Assembly (NCBI GenBank): GCA_958510875.1
Contig: OY294070.1
Span: forward strand, 21,009,631-21,073,630
DNA: 64,000 nt
Source of the DNA: Endomychus coccineus
Lineage: Eukaryota; Arthropoda; Insecta; Coleoptera; Endomychidae
Reading direction: 5' to 3'
Position numbers and translations under genes: made by a program. Shown here in pieces: positions 20,996 through 32,405 of the stretch. The notes beneath the pieces were generated by a model. It searched no databases. It was not told the DNA's origin and was given only the letters and a program-made list of their open reading frames with translations. Position 1 is the first letter of the stretch, and every line of letters begins with the position of its first letter.

Positions 20996-22808
20996 GTGAG
21001 CAATTTAGATTCAAAGTTTACTCAACCTCTAGAAGAAGTCAAGAGACCTTCGAAACCTTCGCAGCAAACTGTTGATTCCACTTTATTCTATGGTTTTTCT
21101 TTGTAGTTTGTCTTCATGATAATATTCTTCCCAGTTTTCTCAAAATATCCCATTCCCATTTTGAGGCGCGTTCGTTTCGCTTTGATTTTGGAAAAAGATT
21201 AAGTAGACCAGACGTGAAATCAATTTAATTAAAAAATCCGGACCTTTATATTCCTAAAGCAAATTCCATTGACAATACTTATCTTCCCATACACTCCGTA
21301 GATGGAAAATCTTCTCTAGAGGTTTTGTTTTCTATCTCCATCACTACACCAACACCTATTTCTGGTGTCGAAGCATCCGTTCACGAACAATTTTTGAAAA
21401 TCGCTCACGAAAGATGCTAAAAGTTAATTTTTTAAACGGAAATACCCATTTTTGTTATTGTAGTCTCATTCAGAACTGAACAGTTTTCTATCAGGTCTCG
21501 CATAGTTTTCGAGTTATATTGGAAAAATCGTTAGAAATTGGGGTAACGAGAAGTCGTTAACTATTAAGTTTCCATACTTGTTATTTGCTGTACGTATATC
21601 CCATGGCAAGCTTAAAAAGCAATTTTTCCTAAATTTAAAATATTGATAATTTTTTGAAATATATCGATTTTTCGAAAAAAAAAACTGTCTCATAAATTGG
21701 CTAGAGCTTCTCATCGGATCGATTCCATGCTAATTTTCTTCTTGAAGAAATGTGATGTGATGTTATTGAAGAAATATAGCGTATTTTTAAATTTTAAGGG
21801 TAAAAAAAGATTTTTTGCCTCTTTTTTGAACATGTTTTTTTCAGATAAGTCATTTTAGGGAAATGTCTCTGACGGAAATTGATTCTTGACATTTTTCCGC
21901 GAATTACTAAAAAAATTGTTCTATCTACGACCTTCTGGACCAGAGATAATTATTTTTATTTCAAAAAAATCTGTAAGACGCAATAAACATTCTACAGAAG
22001 TGTGCTTCATGGATGCTAATGTCAAATACCTACATTTTTAATAAAAAAAATTCTAGGATATGTTTTATTGATTTATAGTATTCGAAATTGAGTAACAAAG
22101 TGAAGCGTACGCGGCTGCCGGAGCGTGCAGCGGAGTGGGGAAACTGATTTCGTGTGTTCAAACTGGCTTGTGCTCGCAAAATCTTCAATATCTCGGCTTT
22201 TGGATCATGTACAAAAATTCTTTTGTGTTCAATCTGGGGAATATCGTTTTTTGCTCTGTAAATCATACTGACGTTATGCTTGTTGTGCGACAGTTGGGAA
22301 AACTAATATAAGACTGCTGTATACCGCTACTTTGATTGTAAGGATTTTATAAATATTTTATAATAATTTTGTAAATAAATGTAATTTCAAACTTACGTTA
22401 ATATGTTGCATTTATTTAATTTTGTATCATAAAAATTTTTTTACTGAAATAATTAAATAATTGTTAAAGAGATTCGCAAACATAACGTCAGTATGAACCA
22501 CTAAGCTTAACATTTGAGGTATTACAAGGAAAATACTGTTTTGATGATAGATAATAATTTAAACGACTTGAAAGTAAAAAAAAAATTTCGATTTTTGGAA
22601 AATTGTATATATATAAATAGCGACATTTTCCCAAATTGGAGGTTTTCTCTCACTATTTTTTTCGTAATTACGGAAAATTTCCTGACTTTCTGTACTCTCA
22701 AACCAAAAGTCCCAAAACCCACAAAATCCGGTAAATGACTTTTTAGGGATTTTGCTCTGATTCAACTTTGAGTTTGATGAAGAGATTTACGATTCACTTT
22801 TCCAACAG
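20996..22808. other. Intron 6
   Basis: AT-rich. A GC-richer patch at about 22100-22160 stands out, but I recognise no gene or named repeat. Ends in CTTTTCCAACAG. Confidence 0.5.
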
Positions 22809-23136
22809 GATACGTCGAACCCGATTTGAAAGAGAGCCTCACGACTTACTTGACCGAAAACGCGGTCGCAACCGATGAGACTAGCTGCGAATTGCTGCTC
22901 GAAACGGAAAATATAACCGTGTCGTTGTGGAGGATGGAAAACCAAATTTATATATTCGATCCGAGCCCGCGAGACAAGACCGGACAAGTCATCGGCAAAG
23001 ACGAGTGGAGCGAACTGATCGTACCGGAACCCGAACCCGATCCAGAAGCCGAAGGTGCTGAAGGTGAAGCTGGAGGTGGTGACGAGACCAAAGAGCCTGC
23101 ACCAGAACCTGTACCTGAAACGCCACCAGCTGCTGG
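22809..23136 (+). CDS. Main gene exon 7: module 3 C-half, degenerate
   Basis: Acceptor TTTTCCAACAG and donor GG|GTAAGA; phase 1 in, phase 2 out, residues 825-933. The C-half core reads NITVSLWRMENQIYIFDPSPR: the Asp is kept but the His of D-x-H is Ser. It is followed by an acidic Pro/Glu/Gly linker (VPEPEPDPEAEGAEG, APEPVPETPPAAG). With the missing Cys in exon 6 this makes module 3 a clear pseudoprotease. The usual G-x-AC closing strand is displaced to exon 8 by the acidic linker. Confidence 0.88.
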
Positions 23137-24149
23137 GTAAGATTGAGTTTACATCTCCATAGTAGTAGTAGCTCTGGGCGGAAGCAATTTGCGATTCATT
23201 CCTCAGAATTATTAGGAAATATGGATCATTTGTTTCACTTGAATGTTACTTGATAATAATAATAATGATGTTTATTCATTCATATCACGTACCTAATTGC
23301 TGATATTTTTTTGCCCACGAAAAACTCAAAGATTAAAACCAATTACCTCAGAGCAAAAGTCATTTTTTTCACTATCTCCTCCCTTCTGTAGTCGTCTTGA
23401 TTAATTCAATTCAAGTAGTCATAATTTATAGATCTGAAAATAATTTAAACTTGAGTCAATTCATAAGTAAACCTCGGATTTATGGGCAACAAACATTGAA
23501 GAAAAAGGCAAAGATTTGTATTGAAAAAGGCAAAAATCTGAACATGTAGGCAATATATAGGCAATATAGGCAAAATGCCTCTAACATCATACTTATTCAA
23601 TTATTAATAATGATTATTTCTTATACAAAGTGAATTAACTTAACATTAACTCAATTCAAATATATTTGCACAACATACTATTAATAACATAATAACTAAA
23701 TAATTATTAATTAATAATTAAACATTGTAACCACTCAAAATTTTATCATTAATAGCTACAACTAAGTGCTCTTTTTAGGGGTCGGAATTTTTCGTATCCA
23801 GGTATTCAAGAATTTGTTTATAATCCTATTTGAATATTCGAATTATCCAATATTTGAATACATATTTGCAAATATTCAAATATATCTGGATATGCGAATA
23901 CTCAGATATTCTAATATAAATAAATAATATAAATTGAAAATATGTGTAACTATTTCGATATTCGGATATTCATATTTTTATAGATGCCAACCATAGGTAT
24001 TAGGAAAATCGTAAAATAAATTGAAAATATTGCAGTATATTTCTTATTCAAAATCAAAGTTTATAAATTTTCACTCAAAAGGCTGATTTTTTTACGTTAT
24101 CTGGCTTTAAGCACGATAGTTTAGCTGAAACTAAATTACCACCTCTCGA
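23137..24149. other. Intron 7, first part
   Basis: Very AT-rich. An imperfect ATATTC/GAATAT run at about 23815-23985 is the only structure noted. Confidence 0.5.
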
Positions 24150-24856
24150 AATTGCTTTCTCAGACGAACTGATGTGACTGGTATTAAAAGATACCGCTCC
24201 CACAATCACACAAGTTAGCAGCATATAATTGTATGATACATAGATTAATTAATGTCCCATTAAGTAAAGATAATTTCCATTTGGAATTAAACAGAATCAT
24301 AGATATTGCCAAAAATAACGGTTATAATGTCAAGATAATTAATAAAATACTCCAAAATGAACTCAATAAAAAAGCCTTAAACGTAATTTATCCGCAGATT
24401 AATAATAATACAAAATCAAATTTCACATGTCCAACATATTTAGATAAACATTCACTAAAAATATATCAATTCCTTAAAACACAGAATAAAAATGTCGCCT
24501 TTAAAACAACAAATAACCTACGCTCGTATATTAATAACTCGAAATCTAAAAAAGATAAATTAAAGAAATCTGGAGTTTTCAGACTGAGATGTGATGACTG
24601 TAGTGCTTTGTACATAGAACAAACTGGACGCAGTTTCAGCGTAAGGTTCAACGAACATTTGAGAAGCTACAGGCTCGAAAAAGAGGACTCTAATAACGCA
24701 AATCACCTGTTAGAACATAACCACAATTTCACCGATATTCTACGTATTCAGGAAAAAGGACATAAACTTAATATATTAGAATCCATAGAAATATTGAAAC
24801 ACTCAAAAAACAATAATAATGTAATATTAAATGATCAAATCGATACATATATATAA
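24150..24856 (+). pseudogene. Penelope-like element: GIY-YIG endonuclease region
   Basis: The 207-codon frame starting at 24233 has the C-terminal part of a Penelope-like polyprotein. First comes MIHRLINVPLSKDNF, the linker after the reverse transcriptase. At codons 120-160 is the GIY-YIG-type nuclease: GVFRLRCDDCSALYIEQTGR, then FSVRFNEHLRSY, then NANHLLEHNHNF. The Tyr of ALYIEQTGR and the Arg of SVRFNEH are the expected catalytic-site residues. Upstream sequence (RYRSHNH at about 24190) is in another frame, and the reverse transcriptase is missing. 5'-truncated and frameshifted. Confidence 0.85.
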
Positions 24857-25402
24857 TTCACCGCTTGTTAACAATTTTGTAAACACACTCCCACCATTAT
24901 CCACCCCCATCCCTCAATTTGTACCACATTCTGATCCCTGATATTTGAGGACATACTTTTAGATTTAGCTTTAGTTGATAACTCCTTGCTTTGAAAATGC
25001 CACAGTGTCGTGAAACAATTTGACAGCATTTTTAAATTAGAGGTTAAAAGTTTTGTGTAAAATTTGAGTTTTATTCTCCAACTTCCGAAGATACCGCTTC
25101 GCATATTTGAAAAAGCCAACATTTTCCATTTTTTACTTTTTATTTTTATTTCTTTATTCAGTTGGTAATTAATTAATACGTATGAACACCTAATTCGTCT
25201 CAATATAAATTAAACTGGAGAATGTATGATTGAAATGGCTTGCCTATTGTGATAACACAAAATAGCGGGTGTTAGTTTCATAGAAGATTTATTATACAGC
25301 GCAGAATTAGTAGCACTTCAAGTTACGTTAGAATTAGAGTTTAGTACTGCGACCGTATGACATTGAAAACAGAAAATAAATTTCCGATTATCGGTTTTCC
25401 AG
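24857..25402. other. Intron 7, last part
   Basis: No gene recognised. A minus-strand ORF at 24868-25203 has no recognisable motif and is probably chance. Ends TATCGGTTTTCCAG. Confidence 0.5.
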
Positions 25403-25752
25403 TGGCGAAGGTGGTGAAGGAGAAGGTGAAGCTGTCGAAGAAATAGAAGAGGAGATAATACCGGAAGAGGAAGAAGAACCGGAAGAGTACCCGGAAATCA
25501 TCGAAAGGGACGCAAACGGTAAAGCTTGTACCATGTTCTTCTATACGGTGGACGATCTCATGACGCACATCATAGAGAACACAAGACCGAACAAACGGAC
25601 GGTTATGCCTTTCGTTTTGAGCACGGTTCAGATTGAGAATGTGCCTGATGTGAGGATCACATTCGATAAAGACGAAGACATGAGGGAAAATGTTTATTCG
25701 GGCGATTGGTATGGATTCATCGAAATAGAATTCGGAAGATGGATACTCCGAG
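25403..25752 (+). CDS. Main gene exon 8: acidic linker, module 3 closing strand, module 4 start
   Basis: Acceptor CGGTTTTCCAG and donor G|GTAAGA; phase 2 in, phase 1 out, residues 934-1050. It starts with a Gly/Glu-rich acidic run, then GKACTMFFYTVDDLMTHI, the displaced G-x-AC closing segment of module 3. It ends with WYGFIEIEFGRWILRG, the signature that opens module 4. The conserved WILRG straddles the intron in phase 1, as in other modules. Confidence 0.88.
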
Positions 25753-27279
25753 GTAAGAAATAATAATACATACACATTCTGGATTGAGTTTAGTGGCCTA
25801 TTGATCAGAGTACTCGTGTGAGGTCTCCCTAATAGCACAATATGAACTGTAACGTTGGTATGCCCTACATAGCGGATTGTCCACTATATAATATAGTGAA
25901 GTAAAAGTCGCAACTCGACGCGGTGATTGGTCGTTGAAAAATGCTGCAATATCGGCAGTAAAACTATAGTTTTATAAATTTTTTAGGCTAAGTATAAGGA
26001 CTTCATGTTTGAACGGTAAACTGAGTCCTTAGTTGCACCCCATTTACTTATGGATTTGTTTGAAATTTTCCTAAGGATATGTAATTTAAATTAAGCTCAT
26101 AGAAACAATACGAAATTATTTCTGAAATTCCGTGAACTGTGTGTGACCATGTAGTGTGTGTCGGTGTTGTTACTTCATTCGAAGCCGCCCTGCTCGGGCT
26201 CCATTTTGTAACCTATTCCTGCCCCGAATGTTTAATTTAGGTTAGGAAAGGTTTTCACTTGATGTTCTCCTTATAACTTTAAGTTATTGTTCGGGTTTCC
26301 TGATCGAAGGATTTCTATTTCTTGAACATAAATTCCTTTTAGAAAATGTTTATTACTTCGTAAGACTAAATATGTACACTAATATTTACAAGTTTTTCTG
26401 TCTTGAAAATAGTAACAGAATTCTAAAAAAACAATGTATAACTCAAAGTTAAATTCAGAAAACGGATAATTGATTCGGTTACAGAATATTTATGAAATGA
26501 TCCCGAAATGAATATTCGGACAGGATATGACCGGGAATTCTACATTCTTATTATTTGGAAACCTCTTTTATACTCCTCGCGATGAGTGACGTAAGGTGAC
26601 AAGGTTACTGGCAGACATTCCTCCGTTCACAAGTTTTTCTACATGGACGTGAAAGTTTTTTCGCTTTGACTATTGAATATCAAATATGTTGGCTATGTAG
26701 GATACTTTCTAAGTAATGAAAAATGTTTCATTACACACCTCCTTTTCCTTGTAAGAAAAATTCCCCCGAAAATTTTCAAACGTTTGATATGTCGATTTTT
26801 CATCGAACCGGTCGACTAGTGGCACGAGTAAAGTTTATAATACGTCCGAAGTGGAATATACACTGGACGTCCATGATGGATTATTCGCAAAAATATCCAC
26901 CAGCGGACGTTCACTGGATATTCACCCAGTACCCTCATCGTATCTTTAGGACATTCACTGAACGTTCTCCATGGGATATTGCAGATTAATTTGTGAATTT
27001 GGATGTCCATCGGATATCCACAAGAGACATTTTGTAATATGTTCCAAACTGGGCGTCCAATAAATATTCGAATCATGTCCATGGACTCAATAGAGACTAA
27101 AAATGGACATCCTCGGTACGTAGTGTGCTTTATGGACTGATGAACCCGAGAAGGCGAAACTGTTGAGCAGTAAAATTAGATTGTTTTGTCACTGGTCGAT
27201 CTAGAGACCACTATTCACATAGATCAGTATTTCGACGAACAAAACTGAAATTAGATTCTGATTTAATTTTTCTTCGAAG
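25753..27279. other. Intron 8
   Basis: It contains a possible solo LTR (listed) and, at about 26860-27080, a run of loosely periodic GGAYRTTCAYTGGAT-type motifs. Otherwise nothing recognised. Confidence 0.5.
26130..26640. mobile_element. Possible solo LTR
   Basis: The block TGTGTGTGACC...GGTGTTGTTACTTC, CATTCGAAGCCGCC, CATTTTGTAACC resembles insect BEL/Pao-type LTRs, but no partner LTR, ORF or target duplication could be shown. Confidence 0.25.
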
Positions 27280-27717
27280 GTCTCATCGACATGGGCTATC
27301 ACATGTTCCCCGAAGTCAACAGGAGCAAACAGCAGATAGCCAATTGCCTGATGGCCTTAGGATTTTCGAAATTGTACGCCATAAAAAAGTTCAGACCAAA
27401 AACCGTGAACGCTATCTTATCGTACGGCGATCGTCTGGAAACGTTCATGCGTCGTAAAAGGCGCGCCGATCTCACCAATGACAAAGATGTGAGTTTGTTG
27501 GACTACGAGATCAAGGCGATTGCGCAGACCATAACCTTCAAACTTCTCGATTACGTGAACAGTTTCGCGATAGGCGATAAGAGGGTCAACATCGAGATAA
27601 CGCCGGAAGTCCTTACTGGAGACGTCAAGGCTTTGGACCATGAAGAAGTACTGGATGTGAAGAGAGCCCTTGACATATTCTTCGAAACTAACACCTATGG
27701 AATCTTGGAAAGTAAAG
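27280..27717 (+). CDS. Main gene exon 9: module 4 N-half
   Basis: Acceptor TTTTCTTCGAAG and donor G|GTGAGT; phase 1 both sides, residues 1051-1196. After the split WILRG it reads LIDMGYHMF, then RSKQQIANCLMALGFSKL, then FRPKTVNAILSYGDRLETF. The aligned nucleophile column is Gln (the second Gln of KQQ); a Cys occurs four residues later (ANC) but is shared with the non-catalytic modules 3 and 6. The rest is the variable insert, including VNIEITPEVLTGDV, and ends RALDIFFETNTYGILESKG, leading into the C-half. Confidence 0.9.
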
Positions 27718-28182
27718 GTGAGTGATTTGTGATACATATTTTTCTCCCCTCACTCTATTGTCTGTTCATTAAAATTTAATGAACTGCATTTTTTATTAAT
27801 CAAACCTTTTAACTACGAGGCCTGTCTCAGTGAAGTTAGCCCAACGTTTTTCCATGAAATTTGTCATATTAGCGAAAACGTATTAAAAACTAAAATGTAT
27901 TTCTGATAACATACGATATTTTTATTTAATATTAGTTGTTCGGGTTAACTAAAATACATTAAAATGTTGGAAAAATTATAATGGAAATGAAAATCAATGA
28001 TCTTCGAACTATGAGTCAAAAATTAACGGTACTCCAACTCCAGATCGAAAATTGGTAACATCCCAGCTTCAGTCGAAAACCAACGAAATTTTGGCTATGG
28101 CCCCCTATAATCAACGATATTCCTACTTAAAATTGGATAAATTTCATTCGAGACCGATAAGAATGTTTGGTCTATGTTGTAG
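27718..28182. other. Intron 9
   Basis: Short AT-rich intron; nothing recognised. Confidence 0.6.
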
Positions 28183-28448
28183 GTTACCTAGTAGCTATTT
28201 GGAAGGGTGAAACTGTCAAATACATGTTCGATCCACACACGACCGGGCCGGAAGGTGTGGCTGGTCCTGTTGGCACCGCTTGTATAACGCGTTATTTGGA
28301 CACAACAATGATGGCCGACGTGTTCAATAGATGTTTGCCAATACTGGGTACGCATAAATTCATCATTCATAGCTGTACCGTGGAGGACGAGAAATTCAAG
28401 AGACTACGACAACCTCAAACTTGTGAAAAACTGGAGAAAACGGTCAGG
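28183..28448 (+). CDS. Main gene exon 10: module 4 C-half with Asp-x-His
   Basis: Acceptor CTATGTTGTAG and donor AGG|GTGAGT; phase 1 in, phase 0 out, residues 1197-1285. The core is YLVAIWKGETVKYMFDPHT, so both Asp and His of D-x-H are kept although the N-half lacks the Cys. It is followed by GPVGTACITRYLDTTMMADV and a C-terminal segment KFIIHSCTVED. The exon ends in a basic stretch before module 5. Confidence 0.9.
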
Positions 28449-28584
28449 GTGAGTCATAGATAATAGTATTCTGTAACCGAAATTACCTATTCTTCTATGT
28501 TTGATATGAAGATATTGAGTCTATGCATGAACTTACGACATTGTTATCACCATAATGGTATAATAGTATAAGATTACGACTGAG

Positions 28585-28690
28585 ATCGACCTTTACCCAT
28601 ATGTATTCCTAATCGAAGGGATTTTATTTATCAAACATAATGTGTAAAGAAACAAATCGCGGTTGGGTTGTCTAATTATCTCATGTCATA
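28585..28690 (+). repeat. Dispersed repeat, copy 1
   Basis: It matches 32285-32405 in inverted orientation: GATCGACC, ACCCATATG, ACATAATGTGTAAA, AATCGCGG, GGGTTGT, TAATTA in the same order. Confidence 0.7.
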
Positions 28691-29078
28691 TTTCGTATGG
28701 TTCACGGATGAGTCCAAGGTAGGTCTGGCTTCTGGGGCGGGAGTGTACCTAAAATGGCCAAAGATCACTATCTCAGTGACTCTAGGCGCTTACTGCGAGG
28801 TTTTTCAGGCGGAGGTTTACGCAATATTGACTTGTGCCATGGAAAAAAAATTCCCTGATCCAGTAAAAAGGGTTTTGTTGGAAGAATAATTTCACGCCAA
28901 TCTTGAATGAATTGTAAGTGGGTTTTGATTTGATGTCAACTGGTAAAGCTTTATAAAAAACAATATATTGTTAAACTGGAGAATATAAAATAGACTTCTA
29001 ATCACGGGGTCTAACTAAGTGGCCTAAGTGCATTTGGGAGCTAAGCCCCCTCCTCTCAAGTGATGATGATGATGATGG
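28690..29078 (+). mobile_element. LINE fragment: start of RNase H plus 3' tail
   Basis: VWFTDESKVGLASGAGVYL (28690-28755) carries the first catalytic Asp region of LINE RNase H, followed by LGAYCEVFQAEVYAILTCA with the conserved Glu. The middle of the domain is deleted. The copy resumes with the 3' UTR (CTAACTAAGTGGCC, AAGCCCCCTCC) and ends in a (GAT)n tail at 29060-29078. The 3' UTR matches that at 4.1 kb. Confidence 0.8.
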
Positions 29079-29990
29079 GCAAAGATGATTATCACAACTC
29101 GGCAAATACCTTGTTAAATGATGGTCCCTATAAATATATTACCAGGAATCCTTTGTCAAAATGCATTAAACTAGTCAATAATTCATTAAAACCGTGTACA
29201 GCTGTAACCTCCGATAATTTTAAATATAAACTTAGATTTTCAAATCCTAATCGTCCTAAACAATATTGCTTGCCTAAGATTCATAAACCGGATAATTCCA
29301 TGAGACCACTCATTTCAAACATCAGCAGTTCTAGGTATAACGTGGCGAAATGGTTAGTTAAAGAATCTGGCAACTTCCAAGCCGCACCAAGTTTGTCTGT
29401 GAAAAATTCTTTATAACTAATTGCAAACTTGAACCAGATGGTACTATCGTATTATTTGATGTTTCACTATTTACAAATACCCCAATCTCGGAGTCGATAA
29501 ACGTTCGGAAAAAATGGCTTTCAAATATTAATATCCCTGGTGCACAACTGCACAGAATATGTCCTCACGTATTTATGTATGGGGCATAATTATTTCACTT
29601 TTAACCAACACTACTACAAACAAACAAACGGACGTGCAATGGGCAATCCACTCTCCTTTTTTTGGCCAATATCTTTAAAATATAAAGGGAATCAGTTTTC
29701 AAAAGTTTGGTATAGATATGTTGACGATATTTTCGCGATTATAAGTAAAGATTTTGATTTTCTTGGCTTTTTGAACACACTTAATAATAGCCAATTTGAT
29801 TCACTGGAATTCTCTGTCGAAATTGAAACAGATAATCAGGTTCCTTCCCTCGACATTAACATTATAAAAGGTTATCATTATAGGAAACTGTATACTACTG
29901 AAAGTCCTAAGTTCTCTTTACTAAAATCATATAATTGCATAAATATTAAACAGTCGAAACATATCTATTTTTTATAATAAGTTTTTTGAT
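29079..29990 (+). pseudogene. Penelope-like reverse transcriptase relic
   Basis: The first piece (29079-29415) has KQYCLPKIHKPDNSMRPLIS, the finger/palm entry of Penelope-type reverse transcriptase. A nonsense codon at about 29414 and a frameshift follow. The second piece (29540-29977) has YYKQTNGRAMGNPLS and WYRYVDDIFAII, where YVDD is the catalytic motif, then SLDINII. The frame breaks and a deletion before SFFWP make it inactive. It abuts the trinucleotide tail of the preceding LINE. Confidence 0.87.
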
Positions 29991-30262
29991 AATTTCTCAC
30001 CAATTTGTTATCTAAAGTTACATATTTCACACCATTAGAATAACTACTTTGTAGCTCCCTGAATTTCAACTGCTTAACATGTATATTAGATAAAACAAGA
30101 ATGAAATTTTATATTTTGAATGTAAGTAAAAATTAACAATTTACAATACTATTAATTAAAAAAACAATGTTTTGATCAAATTTTGAAATGAAAATATTTT
30201 TACAACTGTTTAACACATTTTGATACATTTTTCTTCATCATAGCCATGCTTTATATAGATAC

Positions 30263-30295
30263 CTGAGGACGAGGTATAATAATTGACCTCGAAAC
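30263..30295 (+). ncRNA. Candidate hammerhead-like motif
   Basis: CTGAGGA fits the hammerhead core CUGANGA. It is followed by a GAGGT...ACCTC stem and GAAAC. It lies between Penelope reverse transcriptase and endonuclease pieces. Penelope elements are known to carry hammerhead ribozymes. Stems I and III were not established. Confidence 0.35.
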
Positions 30296-30429
30296 TTGGT
30301 AGTACGAATCTACACAAAAAAATGAATTGTGAGAATTGAACATTAATATCAATATCAACCTTTGATAATGTTTCGGACTTCTAAAAATCCGGGATTTACA
30401 TAATCTATTGTGAGCCGTGTTCAAACTAC

Positions 30430-30800
30430 TATGGGGGTCAAACTAAAAGGAACATTCTCGGTATAAAGATCAGTGTGCCCATATAAAGAAAAATAATGGT
30501 GAAAAATCAGCGTTAGCCGAACATATTTTGGATGCAAGTCACACAATTTCTCAAGAAAGTTTATCACTTTTAAAACACAGTGCGGACAAATATCTAGGTA
30601 ATTAAGAAGGGATGAAACAAGCAATTTATTAAATTTCGATTTATCTCCTTGTTTGCATTATCATTCCCAAATAGTATTTAAACAGGCACATTTTGATTTA
30701 TAATTTACCTTTATCTGATGATGACTAGCCGAATGGTCCTCAGTATTTTAAGAGTATTTTTAGTGGATGAGGATGACTATTTTTTATTTTATATCGTTAT
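30430..30800 (+). pseudogene. Penelope-like element endonuclease end and terminus
   Basis: Broken frames carry the end of the GIY-YIG region: QTKRNIL, then YKDQCAHIKKNNG, then SALAEHILDASHTIS (30430-30560), then the C-terminal tail up to about 30700. The element then ends in CTGATGATGACTAG with CGAATGGTCCTCAGTA and GTGGATGAGGATGAC. This terminal block is shared with the minus-strand copy at 10.14-10.34 kb. Confidence 0.75.
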
Positions 30801-30929
30801 GAACTTGATTTACTAATGAAAAATGTTTAACCAAATTCAACATTATTAATTGAGGGAACTTATTTTCTAGATATTGTTTATTTATTTATTGTACGGAAAA
30901 AAACAGCGCACTCTTTTTCAGTCGACAGC

Positions 30930-31993
30930 AGCTATGCTACGTTCTCCTTTTCACACAGAGATACTACGTTAAACGCTTTATTTATTCATTCACTTATATA
31001 ATTAATTAAACTAGCTCAACGGGAGAAACCCCTTGGAGAGCTTAGGAGTACATATAATATAATTACAGAGTAGGAATTAAAATCAACTAATATACACAGC
31101 TCAAATATCATTAGGGTTACAACAAAATATATCAACAGTCAAACCGATTATCTCGTAGAATCTACACATTTGGAAAATGGGGGAAAATAATAACGTATTT
31201 GTTCTGCAGAGAGGTAGATAAAATGTTTGTGTGGAACGGGTGCAGGCAGATGTAAAATGTAAATTCAGTCTTGTTAAAATCACAGGACAGTCAACCAGGC
31301 TATGAATGACCTTATACAGGAATAAAATACTATGAATTTCCCTACGTTTATAATACTCTAGGCAAGAGAATCTATATAATAGAACCTGGCGGGAAAATCC
31401 TTCAGATGGATGATTACCATCAGCTTTAAAGGCTAAATATCTTAAGAAACGCCGATTCCCGCGCTCTTTTTTATTCATATAAATTTTATAATGGGGGTTC
31501 CACACAATTGAAGCATATTCGAGCTTAAAACGAACAAATGAATTGTATGATATTGTTATTGAATCACTATTGTTAAATAGGTGGCAATTCCGGATGATAA
31601 AGCCCAGCATTTTGTAGGCGCTAGAAACAATTGATTCAATGTGAGACGCAAATGACAATTTCACGTCAAACAAAACTCCCAAGTGTCTGAAAATATAGGA
31701 ACGGAGCAAGGGCTGTGTCAACAAGTGTGTAATTGTAAATAATAGACGTAATTTTCTTGGTGAGCCATTTACAATGCACTTACTAATACTAAGCTCCAGA
31801 TGATTTATTACACACCAAGTACTGAGTACATCAAAGTCAGGCTGCAGTGAGCTACAACCTAAAGAATGCTCTACTGCCGAGTAAAGTTTTAAATCGTCTG
31901 CGTTAAGAAGAAAATAACAGACAAATAAAGAAGAAATGTCATTCATATATAAATTAAATAGGAGTGGTCCAAGTACTGATCCTTCAGGTACGC
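30930..31993 (-). pseudogene. LINE reverse transcriptase relic (Jockey/CR1-like), 5'-truncated
   Basis: The minus strand opens at about 31993 with SGVPEGSVLGPLLFNLYMND, reverse-transcriptase motif preceding the active site. Then comes LNADDLKLYSAV, the catalytic YADD-like box with Asn in place of Phe/Tyr-Ala context. The thumb and C-terminal part follow: FRHLGVLFDVKLSFASHI, KLEYASIVWNPHY, RFLRYLAFKADG, LEYYKRREIHSILFL. A stop is at 31101, followed by an AT-rich 3' UTR. The 281-codon frame is still open, so this copy is young compared with the other LINE relics here, but it lacks the 5' two thirds. It is a different family from the RNase H LINE. Confidence 0.85.
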
Positions 31994-32284
31994 CTGAGGT
32001 GGCAGGAAATTAATACGATTTCTTTGTTGTACTCTGCGCTCGCTTGTTCAAATATTCGAATTTTAGTGTCACCTTCCTGAGCCTTTACTTTTACTAAGCC
32101 AACCAATACCATCGTTTGCAATAAAATTATCTTTATTTCAATGAGAAAACAGATGATTTATACCTGGCAGTTCGGGAATATGTAGCAGTGAAAGATAGAC
32201 AACCTAACTTCTCCTTGTTCTTTATGCTTTGTACTCTTGATTGGTACTGCCTTTTTGTAGAATGTAAAATTAATTACATTATAT

Positions 32285-32405
32285 TTAATTAAGGGTAGCT
32301 TTGACCTGAAATAATTAAACAACCCATCCGCGATTTTTTGTTTACACATTATGTGCGATGAAAAATATCTTTCATTGGGAAAACCATATGGGTGAAGGTC
32401 GATTT
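32285..32405 (-). repeat. Dispersed repeat, copy 2 (inverted to 28585-28690)
   Basis: See copy 1; about 100 bp at moderate identity. Confidence 0.7.

Noticed and set aside
20156..21014. Long minus-strand ORFs over exon 6 (Ser/Phe-rich)
   Set aside because: They are antisense shadows of the Lys/Glu-rich coding exon; no independent motifs.
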